Source of the DNA: Hyphomicrobium_A sp041659545
GTDB taxonomy: Bacteria > Pseudomonadota > Alphaproteobacteria > Rhizobiales > Hyphomicrobiaceae
DNA: 8,850 bases
NCBI GenBank assembly: GCA_041659545.1
Contig: JBAZYB010000170.1
Coordinates: 1 to 8,850, forward strand
Direction of reading: 5' to 3'
Part shown: one piece after another, positions 1-6,241 of the stretch
Layout of the letters: each line of letters begins with the position of its first letter
Position numbering within the stretch: the first letter of the stretch is position 1
Notes under the pieces: model-generated
What the model was told of the DNA's origin: nothing
Seen by the model: only the letters and a program-made list of their open reading frames with translations
Database searches by the model: none
Program-made: the position numbers and the translations under genes

Positions 1-200
1 CCGCAGCCCCCCTGCTCTACGTCTTGCCGCTGTCGGGGATGCTCGCCTCGCTGATGGTCATGGAGCGGGCCCGACGCCGGCTTTCGACCTCCCGCTTCCC
101 GGGCTTGATCCTAGATCCGATCATCGAGGCATTCGCCCGCGTCGGAAGCCTCATTCCGGGTCGACGCCGCGCGGTCGATGCCGCTGGGGGGAGGAGGTAG
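1..200 (+). CDS. lptF: LptF, lipopolysaccharide export permease (3' end only)
   Basis: Reading from base 3, an open frame runs to a TAG at 198-200 and encodes the last 65 or so residues of a membrane protein; the start lies left of the window. The visible part begins with a hydrophobic stretch (AAPLLYVLPLSGMLASLMVM), which fits the last transmembrane helix of a YjgP/YjgQ permease, followed by a basic cytoplasmic tail rich in Arg. The sequence alone is too short for a firm family call. The identification rests mainly on position: it sits 3 nt upstream of lptG in the same direction, as lptF does in most Proteobacteria. LptF pairs with LptG to form the inner-membrane half of the LptB2FG transporter, which extracts lipopolysaccharide from the inner membrane. 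An unrelated membrane protein is possible but unlikely. Confidence 0.75.
   Translation, partial: AAPLLYVLPLSGMLASLMVMERARRRLSTSRFPGLILDPIIEAFARVGSLIPGRRRAVDAAGGRR
192..197 (+). promoter_or_regulatory. Shine-Dalgarno site of lptG
   Basis: AGGAGG lies 6 nt before the lptG ATG, inside the last codons of lptF. It is a near-perfect site at good spacing. It fixes the ATG at 204 as the lptG start and shows that lptG is translated from its own site on the lptF message. Confidence 0.8.
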
Positions 201-203
201 GCC

Positions 204-1298
204 ATGTTCCGCAACCCCACCCTCGGTCGTTATATCGGCACCCGATTCCTGGTAGCGATCCTGTCGGTCTTCCTGCTCTGCTCGGTGCTGATTTATCTGA
301 TCGATTTCGTCGAGCTGCTGCGCCAGTCGGGAAAATACGGCGAGGTGCCACTGATGACCTTGGGGCTGATCGCCCTCCTGCGGCTGCCGGCCTACGCCGA
401 GTTCCTCATTGCCTTCGCGGTCCTTGTCGGCTCGATCTTTGCCCTGCTGCAGCTCAGCCGTAAGAGCGAGCTCACGGTCATGCGGGCCGGCGGGATGTCG
501 GTTTGGCAGTTTTTGCGCCCGGGGATCGTCGTGGCCTTTTTCGTGGGGCTGTTGACGGCGACCGTCTTCAATCCCCTGGCCGCGTCCGGTCGTACGGCGG
601 CGGAAGGCCTCTATGCCGAGGCTTTCGGCAAGGAAACCAATCTGTTGCGCTCGAAGTCAGGCGCCTCGTGGCTGCGCCAGAACGGGGCCGACGGGCAGTC
701 GGTCATCAGCGCGGCCATCGCCTCTAACCGCGGACTCACCCTGCACGGTGTGTCGGTGTTCATCTTCGACAGCGAAGGGCACTTCGTGGAGCGGATCGAC
801 GGTAAGCGCGCCGACCTGCACGAGGGCTACTGGGAGGTGACGGAAGCGTGGGTCGTGCGCATCGGCCGAGAGCCGGAAAAATTCGATATCTACCTCGTGT
901 CCACATACCTTACACCGGACCGCGTCGCGGATGCGCTGGGAACGGTGTTCTCGGTTTCGTTCTGGGAACTGCCGGGTCTGATCGAAGTAGCTGAAAAGGC
1001 TAAACTTTCAGCAGACCGCTTGCGCATTCAATATGAAGCTTTGATGTCAAGGCCATTGTTGTGCGCAGCGATGGTCCTTTTGGCAGCCACTGTGTCGTTA
1101 CGGTCATTCCGCGGGGGCGGCATCCAGACTATGGTCATTACAGGACTGGTGGGGGGTTTTGGTTTCTTTCTACTTTCGGAAGTCTCCCGACAAGTCGGCG
1201 TGGCTGGATTGACGTCCCCTTGGGCGGCGATCTGGTTGCCCGTGGTCCTAGTGATGGTTGTCTCGGCTACGGTACTGTTGCACCAGGAGGATGGCTGA
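204..1298 (+). CDS. lptG: LptG, lipopolysaccharide export permease
   Basis: This is a 364-residue inner-membrane protein of the YjgP/YjgQ (LptF/LptG) family, at the usual family length. With LptF and the ATPase LptB it pulls lipopolysaccharide out of the inner membrane and hands it to the periplasmic Lpt bridge. Three hydrophobic helices (about residues 14-34, 66-84 and 104-122) come first. A periplasmic beta-rich domain (about 125-275) follows, then three more helices (about 284-298, 308-326 and 340-358). The stretch GGMSVWQFLRPGI (96-108), at the entry to helix 3, and YEALMSRPLL (277-286), at the entry to helix 4, match conserved family segments. The start is supported by a strong Shine-Dalgarno site. 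The gene follows lptF by 3 nt and abuts lptD. Its last third (about 960-1240) is clearly lower in GC than the rest. LptG rather than LptF is inferred from order. Confidence 0.93.
   Translation: MFRNPTLGRYIGTRFLVAILSVFLLCSVLIYLIDFVELLRQSGKYGEVPLMTLGLIALLRLPAYAEFLIAFAVLVGSIFALLQLSRKSELTVMRAGGMSVWQFLRPGIVVAFFVGLLTATVFNPLAASGRTAAEGLYAEAFGKETNLLRSKSGASWLRQNGADGQSVISAAIASNRGLTLHGVSVFIFDSEGHFVERIDGKRADLHEGYWEVTEAWVVRIGREPEKFDIYLVSTYLTPDRVADALGTVFSVSFWELPGLIEVAEKAKLSADRLRIQYEALMSRPLLCAAMVLLAATVSLRSFRGGGIQTMVITGLVGGFGFFLLSEVSRQVGVAGLTSPWAAIWLPVVLVMVVSATVLLHQEDG
1285..1290 (+). promoter_or_regulatory. Shine-Dalgarno site of lptD
   Basis: AGGAGG within the last codons of lptG stands 8 nt before GTG 1299 and 11 nt before ATG 1302. 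It supports initiation at one of these two adjacent codons, with the GTG at better spacing. It argues against the downstream in-frame ATG at 1365, although that codon would give a shorter and more typical signal peptide. Confidence 0.7.
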
Positions 1299-3737
1299 GT
1301 GATGCGTTCAACGCGGACACCGCATGAGGGTTGCGGATCGTCGCGCGTCACCTGCTGGCGCCGAATGGGTGCTGGCTGGGTGCGGTTGATCGTGCTTGCG
1401 TGTTTCTCAACCTTACTTGCCCCCAGCTTCGACGCTTACGCTCAGGATCCGTCTACGCTTGCGCCCGGTGTGCAGCGTCAGACGTCGTTCCCGAAGCAAA
1501 GCCTCGTGGGCCCTTCACGCAACATCGACAAATCGCAGCCGCTCTATCTGCAGGGCGACGAGCTCGTCTATGACACCGGCGGCAACCGCGTCATCGCGCG
1601 CGGCAACGTCGAGATCTTCTACAACAACTACATCCTGACTGCTGACCAAGTGGTTTACGACCAGTCGGCGAATACGCTGACGGCGGTCGGAAACGTGGTC
1701 CTCAAAGAGCCGAACGGGAATATCGTTCGCGCCGACCGCTACACGCTCACCGACGATTTCCGCGACGGCTTCGTTTCGCAGCTGTCGGTGGTGGCCAGCG
1801 ATGACACACGCATCGCGGCCGAGAAGGCGACGCGGCGGGGCGGCAACACGACCGTGTTCACCAATGGGCGCTTTACGCCGTGTAAGACCTCCGACGGCAT
1901 GCCGCCGCTGTGGTGCTTGAGCGCGGCGACCGTCGTGCACGACCAGCAGGCGGCGACCATCACCTACCAGGACGCCCGGTTCGAGCTGTTCGGCGTGCCG
2001 GTCCTTTACACGCCGTATTTCGAGCACGCTGATCCGTCGGTGAAGCGCAAGTCCGGCTTCCTGATGCCGCAGCCGTCGATCTCGGACAACCTCGGCTACA
2101 GCACCACCATTCCTTATTATTTCGCGCTGGCGCCGAACTATGACTTCACCTTCTACCCGACGTACTCAACGCGGCAGGGTGTGCTGTGGCAGGGTGAATG
2201 GCGGCACCGCACCGAGAACGGCCAGTACTACATCAAGGGCGCCGGCATCGATCAGGATGCGGCCGACCTGCCGTCCTCAATTGTCGATCGCGACCAGTAC
2301 GACGGCTGGCGCGGCAGCATCGACACCAAGGGCCTGTTCAACCTCGGCAGCTGGTGGAAGTTCGGCTGGGACATCACGGCGGAAACCGACGACGAATTCC
2401 GCCGGTTCTACAAGCTCGACAACATCCTGCTGACGGACCGGGTCAACAAGATCTTCTTCGCCGGCCTATCGGACCGCAACTTCTTCGAGCTGGCCGCATA
2501 TCAGTTCACCGATCTCGGCTACACGACACCGGGCACCAACGAGACGAAGTCGTATGCCCATCCGATCATGGACTACAACTACATCTTCGCCGACCCCGTG
2601 CTCGGTGGCGAGCTGTCGTGGACGACGAATGCGCTCAGCTTGACCAACGTCCAGGATCCGACTGCGGCAGCCCTTTTGGCCGATGGCAATCAGCAGATGA
2701 ACCGTGTGGTGACGGAGGTGAACTGGCGCCGGCGCCTCACCGACCAGATCGGCATCACCTACACGCCGTTCGCGCAGCTACGCGGCGACCTCTACCAGAT
2801 CAACAACTACGTCGACCCGTACAATACGAATGCGCCGCTGGAGAGCACCTCGCTGGCGCGCGGTTTGGCGCTGGGTGGCATTACCGTCGCCTATCCGTGG
2901 GTGGCCAACACGACCCGTGGCTCGCACGTCATCGAGCCGATCGGCCAGGTCATCGCGCGGCAGGCGTCGATCGACCAGAACACGCTGCCGAACGAAGACG
3001 CGCAGAGCCTCGTCTTCGACGACACCAACCTGTTCGAGGTGACGAAATTCTCCGGCTATGACCGGATCGAGGTCGGCACCCGCGCCAACGTCGGCCTGCA
3101 GTACACCTTCCAGGCCAACAATGGCGGTTACGCCCGCGTGCTGGCGGGTGAAAGTTATCATATCGCCGGCACCAATCCGTACGCCGACCCGGGCGATGAC
3201 GTGAACGGCAACCCGGTGTTCACGCCGTACAGCGGCCTGCAGACGGACCGCTCCGATTACGTGCTTGGCGCCTATGTGGCGCCGTGGAGCTTCCTGCAGT
3301 TCGTCTCGCAGTCTCGCTTCGAGAAATCGAGCTTTGCTCTGGCCCGTCTTGACGCTGGCGGTCAGGTGAACGTCGGCCCGGTCACGGTGAATGCGGTCTA
3401 TGCCTACCTCAACACCGATCCTACGAACGGTATCGACACTGCTCAGGAGGATGTCTACGGCAGCCTCAGCCTGCGGCTTTCGGATCGTTGGACGCTCGCG
3501 GCAGCCATGCGCTACGACATCGATGCCGAGGAACTTGCATCGGACATGATCCAGGTGCGCTACGCCGACGAGTGCTTCGTGCTTACGGCGACGTACACCG
3601 ACAACTACTACGTCAATCCGGATCTGGTCGACGGCCAGACGCTCATGCTGCGCTTCGAGCTGAAGCACCTGGGAGAATTCGGATATTCCACCAACGCGCT
3701 GGACTTCAACTTCAGCGAACAGCAGTCGGGCGGTTAA
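1299..3737 (+). CDS. lptD: LptD (OstA/Imp), outer-membrane LPS assembly protein
   Basis: This 812-residue protein is the beta-barrel translocon that, with the lipoprotein LptE, inserts lipopolysaccharide into the outer leaflet. An N-terminal signal peptide is visible: Arg21-Arg22, a hydrophobic core around 28-42, and a likely cut after AYA (46-48). An OstA/LptA-like periplasmic jellyroll follows, from about 82 to 230, with repeated strand motifs such as GDELVYD and ADQVVYD. Next comes the very typical segment FELFGVPVLYTPYF (from residue 228), leading into KRKSGFL and a long barrel to the C-terminus with alternating strands rich in Tyr and Trp. Mature cysteines are C195, C206 and C759 only, whereas E. 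coli LptD has four. The start is GTG 1299 or ATG 1302, chosen from the Shine-Dalgarno site; ATG 1365 is an alternative giving a shorter signal peptide. It directly follows lptG, consistent with co-expression of the LPS export parts. Confidence 0.95.
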   Translation: MMRSTRTPHEGCGSSRVTCWRRMGAGWVRLIVLACFSTLLAPSFDAYAQDPSTLAPGVQRQTSFPKQSLVGPSRNIDKSQPLYLQGDELVYDTGGNRVIARGNVEIFYNNYILTADQVVYDQSANTLTAVGNVVLKEPNGNIVRADRYTLTDDFRDGFVSQLSVVASDDTRIAAEKATRRGGNTTVFTNGRFTPCKTSDGMPPLWCLSAATVVHDQQAATITYQDARFELFGVPVLYTPYFEHADPSVKRKSGFLMPQPSISDNLGYSTTIPYYFALAPNYDFTFYPTYSTRQGVLWQGEWRHRTENGQYYIKGAGIDQDAADLPSSIVDRDQYDGWRGSIDTKGLFNLGSWWKFGWDITAETDDEFRRFYKLDNILLTDRVNKIFFAGLSDRNFFELAAYQFTDLGYTTPGTNETKSYAHPIMDYNYIFADPVLGGELSWTTNALSLTNVQDPTAAALLADGNQQMNRVVTEVNWRRRLTDQIGITYTPFAQLRGDLYQINNYVDPYNTNAPLESTSLARGLALGGITVAYPWVANTTRGSHVIEPIGQVIARQASIDQNTLPNEDAQSLVFDDTNLFEVTKFSGYDRIEVGTRANVGLQYTFQANNGGYARVLAGESYHIAGTNPYADPGDDVNGNPVFTPYSGLQTDRSDYVLGAYVAPWSFLQFVSQSRFEKSSFALARLDAGGQVNVGPVTVNAVYAYLNTDPTNGIDTAQEDVYGSLSLRLSDRWTLAAAMRYDIDAEELASDMIQVRYADECFVLTATYTDNYYVNPDLVDGQTLMLRFELKHLGEFGYSTNALDFNFSEQQSGG

Positions 3738-3833
3738 CCCTGGGCGGCGAACGGGCTGCCGCTGCGGGCTCGTTGCCGGTACGTGACAACGTAATCGACC
3801 GAGGCCAAGTCGTAGATCAGGCCGAACTGCTTT

Positions 3834-3849
3834 GGGAGGCGCTCCTCCC
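3834..3849 (+). repeat. Perfect 6-bp hairpin GGGAGG-CGCT-CCTCCC
   Basis: Arms at 3834-3839 and 3844-3849 are exact reverse complements around a 4-nt loop. No T-run follows on either strand, so it is not a standard Rho-independent terminator. The left arm resembles a Shine-Dalgarno core, but no start codon follows at proper spacing. It could stabilise the lptD 3' end or the surA leader. Confidence 0.4.
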
Positions 3850-3949
3850 TGCCCTGGGCTCAACGTCACGTGGCCGCCAAGGTTTGCGTAGATAAGGCTT
3901 TGTTCCGCGCCGGTCGTTGCCGACGGATGCGTTAAGCCTATCAAACCTC

Positions 3950-3954
3950 AAGGA
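3950..3954 (+). promoter_or_regulatory. Weak ribosome-binding site candidate of surA
   Basis: AAGGA lies only 2 nt before ATG 3957, shorter than normal spacing. This leaves the surA start uncertain; the in-frame ATG at 3972 is 17 nt downstream of AAGGA and has no site of its own. Confidence 0.35.
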
Positions 3955-3956
3955 TT

Positions 3957-5195
3957 ATGAACGTTAGAGCGATGCTCTCTGCCAGACCCAACTGCCAAGC
4001 CTTTCAACGGCGTCGCTCGATCGACACGCGCCGATTGCTCGTAGGAGGACGGCAATCCCTGCTCATGTGTCTCGTCGTCGTCGCGGCGGCGCAGGTCATG
4101 CCGCACGATGCCTTCGGTCAATCGAAACACACGATGACAGCCAAGGCCACGCAGGCCGATGCCGCGGCGGACCGCCCCGTTCAGTCGATCGTGGCGCTGG
4201 TGAACGACGAGCCCATTACGGGGTACGAGATCGAGCAGCGGGTAGCGCTGGCTATGCTTGGGGCGCCGGAAATGCAGAAGAAGCTGCAGGCGCGCCTCAA
4301 GTCGCCGAAGATGAATGACGAGTTCAAGGCCTTTGCCATCAAACGGCTGAAGGCCAATCCGCCCAAATCGGAAGCGGAGCAGCAGTCGCGTGTGAAGCAG
4401 CTGCAGGGCGAGTTCGTCGCCAATATCAAGCGGCAGATAGAGAAGGACTACGTCCCGACGGCGCGCAAGCAGGCGCTCGATGAACTCATCGATGAGCGCC
4501 TGAAGATGCAGGAAGCCAAGAAGCTGAGCGTCGTAGCCGGCGATGATGAGGTGGAGCGTATTCTCGCTGGCATGGCGGAACGCAACAAAATGGACACCAA
4601 GCAGTTCGCCGAGCATATCGCCAAGATGGGGGCGAGCATCTCGGTCATGCGGGAACGGGTCCGCTCGTCGTTGTCGTGGACCGATGTCATCCGGCGCAAA
4701 TTCGGCCACCAGATCTCGGTGGCGAGCCGAGACGTCGACCGCTTGGTGGCCAACGTCGAGGGGCAGGACGATGTGGAGTTGCGCATTCACCGCATTCTAT
4801 TGAGTTTGCCGGCCAACCAGGATCAGAAACGACTTGCCCAGCGCCTCAACGATGCTGAAAGTCTGCGCGGTCGGTTCAAGGGTTGCAAGGATATGGAGTC
4901 AATGGCGCGCGGCGTAACCGGTGCGCGGTTCGATAACTTGGGCGATCGCCGCCCGAGCAGTCTGCCGGAGCCCACGCGCAGCCTTTTGCTCGCCGCCCAC
5001 GATGACGAACTTCTGCCTGCCACCATTGGCGAGAACGGCGTCGAGTTGTGGGCCGTATGCGGCCGCAAAGTCATCAAGGCCGCAGATACGAAGCGCGAGT
5101 CGGCCGAGAACGAGTTGCGGCAGAAGGAATTCGAGATCCTCTCCAAGAAACACTTGAAGGATCTGCGTACGGACGCCCACATCGAGTACCGCTGA
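3957..5195 (+). CDS. surA: SurA-like periplasmic chaperone with degenerate parvulin domain
   Basis: This 412-residue exported protein is of the SurA/peptidyl-prolyl isomerase family, which in the periplasm escorts unfolded outer-membrane proteins, LptD among them, to the BAM complex. A long Arg-rich N-region precedes a hydrophobic core (about 35-47) and a likely cut after AFG (52-54). The SurA N-domain begins with IVALVNDEPITGYEIEQR (78-95). It is interrupted by a Lys/Glu/Gln-rich, probably helical insert (about 103-168) and resumes at KQALDELIDERLKMQEAKK (171-189). A parvulin-like region follows from about 273 (ELRIHRILL) to 371, but it lacks the usual Gly-Gly-Asp-Leu-Gly-Trp motif, so isomerase activity is doubtful. 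Starts at ATG 3957, 3972 or 4065 are all in frame; an upstream in-frame TAA at 3933 bars longer forms. It overlaps pdxA by 1 nt. The lptD-surA-pdxA-rsmA order supports the name. Confidence 0.85.
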   Translation: MNVRAMLSARPNCQAFQRRRSIDTRRLLVGGRQSLLMCLVVVAAAQVMPHDAFGQSKHTMTAKATQADAAADRPVQSIVALVNDEPITGYEIEQRVALAMLGAPEMQKKLQARLKSPKMNDEFKAFAIKRLKANPPKSEAEQQSRVKQLQGEFVANIKRQIEKDYVPTARKQALDELIDERLKMQEAKKLSVVAGDDEVERILAGMAERNKMDTKQFAEHIAKMGASISVMRERVRSSLSWTDVIRRKFGHQISVASRDVDRLVANVEGQDDVELRIHRILLSLPANQDQKRLAQRLNDAESLRGRFKGCKDMESMARGVTGARFDNLGDRRPSSLPEPTRSLLLAAHDDELLPATIGENGVELWAVCGRKVIKAADTKRESAENELRQKEFEILSKKHLKDLRTDAHIEYR

Positions 5196-6241
5196 TGGCA
5201 ACGGCGACCGATATCAGGCGCCGACGTCCCCTCGCCGTCAGCATGGGCGATCCTGCCGGCATTGGGTTGGAGATTACGTTGCGCGCGTGGCTGGAGCGCC
5301 ATGAACGCGGACTAGAGCCGTTCGTCGTCTTTGCCGACAAGGAGGCGCTGGCGGACCGCGCCCGGGCGCTGGGGTTAGTCGTGCCGGTGGCGACTGTTGC
5401 AAGTCCCGCCGATGCCGTCGACGTATTCGGTACCGAGTTGCCTGTGTTGCATGCGCCCCTCTCGGTGCGCGCTCAAGCGGGCCTGGGTGACAGCGCGAAC
5501 AGGCATGCCATCATCGCCGCTATCGAAGCGGCAACCTCGGCGGTCATACGCGGCGAGGCATCGGCTATCGTCACCAATCCTATCGCCAAGCACGTGGTGC
5601 GCGGCGACGACTTTCCATTTCCCGGCCACACCGAATTTCTTGCGGCGCTGGCAGAACGTCATTTCGGCCGCAGCTACCGGCCGGTGATGATGCTCGTCTC
5701 GCACGAATTGCGCGTCGTGCCGCTCACTGTGCATTGCGCGCTGGCAAGCGTTCCCAGCGCCATCACGCGCGGGCTGATATTCGAGACGGTGCGTACCACC
5801 TACTCTGCTCTGAAACGCGATTTTGGAATTGCCGCTCCACGCATCGCCGTTGCAGGTCTCAATCCGCACGCTGGCGAGGAAGGCACCATGGGGCGGGAGG
5901 AGGTCGACATCATCGCGCCGGCGATTGCCGAGTTGCGCTCCGAGGGCCTGTCAGTCACCGGGCCGCATGCCGCCGATACGCTGTTTCATGCCGCGGCGCG
6001 ACGCTCCTACGATGCTGTCGTGGCCATGTATCACGATCAGGCGCTCATTCCATTGAAGACCATCGGTTTCGATGAAGGGGTGAACGTCACCTTGGGGCTG
6101 CCATTCGTGCGCACATCACCCGACCACGGCACGGCGTTCGACATCGCCGCGCGCGGGCGCGCCTCGCCGACGAGTTTCATCGAGGCGTTGAAGCTTGCCT
6201 CGGCCATCGTCGCGGCGCGCGGGGCGACGATCCTCCAATGA
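5195..6241 (+). CDS. pdxA: PdxA, 4-hydroxythreonine-4-phosphate dehydrogenase
   Basis: This 348-residue cytoplasmic enzyme oxidises 4-phosphohydroxy-L-threonine with NAD in the DXP-dependent route to pyridoxal phosphate; the product is the amino-ketone substrate of PdxJ. Family marks are the N-terminal SMGDPAGIGLEI (16-27), VTNPIAKH (126-133), GHTEF (144-148) and YHDQALIPLKTIGFDEGVN (279-297), with TSPDHGTAFDIA (307-318) near the end. The three divalent-metal histidines are all present, at H180, H225 (GLNPHAGE) and H280. Their spacing of 45 and 55 residues equals that recalled for E. coli H166, H211 and H266, so the enzyme looks intact. The ATG at 5195 shares its A with the surA stop (TGATG), so translation is probably coupled; there is no strong Shine-Dalgarno site. 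The open frame extends upstream to an ATG at 5048, but that part lies inside surA. Confidence 0.96.
   Translation: MATATDIRRRRPLAVSMGDPAGIGLEITLRAWLERHERGLEPFVVFADKEALADRARALGLVVPVATVASPADAVDVFGTELPVLHAPLSVRAQAGLGDSANRHAIIAAIEAATSAVIRGEASAIVTNPIAKHVVRGDDFPFPGHTEFLAALAERHFGRSYRPVMMLVSHELRVVPLTVHCALASVPSAITRGLIFETVRTTYSALKRDFGIAAPRIAVAGLNPHAGEEGTMGREEVDIIAPAIAELRSEGLSVTGPHAADTLFHAAARRSYDAVVAMYHDQALIPLKTIGFDEGVNVTLGLPFVRTSPDHGTAFDIAARGRASPTSFIEALKLASAIVAARGATILQ

Larger units (their letters stand above)
3738..3956. other. lptD-surA intergenic gap with inverted repeats
   Basis: This 219-nt stretch is the only real gap in an otherwise packed cluster. I find no gene in it: open frames crossing it are continuations of shadow frames from lptD. 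It holds two inverted repeats. One is a 7-base pair of arms (ACGTGAC at 3781-3787 and GTCACGT at 3865-3871), and inside it lies a perfect 6-bp GC-rich hairpin (3834-3849). Near the right end a weak sigma-70-like pair can be read (TTGCCG 3917-3922, 16 nt, TATCAA 3939-3944), but it would start transcription only a few bases before the surA ATG at 3957. A role as partial terminator, attenuator or RNA-processing site is inference. Confidence 0.45.

Noticed and set aside
2198..3061. Plus-strand frame of 287 codons within lptD
   Set aside because: It is a shadow in another frame of lptD, full of Arg and His with no domain or ribosome site.
2778..3944. Long minus-strand open frame (388 codons) antisense to lptD
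   Set aside because: It lies opposite the well-supported lptD barrel, is rich in Arg, Val, Gly and His as expected from the complement of GC-rich codons, and shows no recognisable motif.
3917..3944. Sigma-70-like promoter for surA (TTGCCG, 16 nt, TATCAA)
   Set aside because: It is a weak match on both boxes, and it would place the transcript start at the surA start codon; kept only as a note, not as a feature.
3948..4790. Minus-strand frame of 280 codons opposite surA
   Set aside because: It is antisense to surA, has an atypical Arg/Leu/His composition and shows no motif.
5048..5194. N-terminal extension of pdxA by 49 codons
   Set aside because: It lies wholly inside surA in another frame, and PdxA family similarity begins after ATG 5195, which overlaps the surA stop in the usual coupled way.
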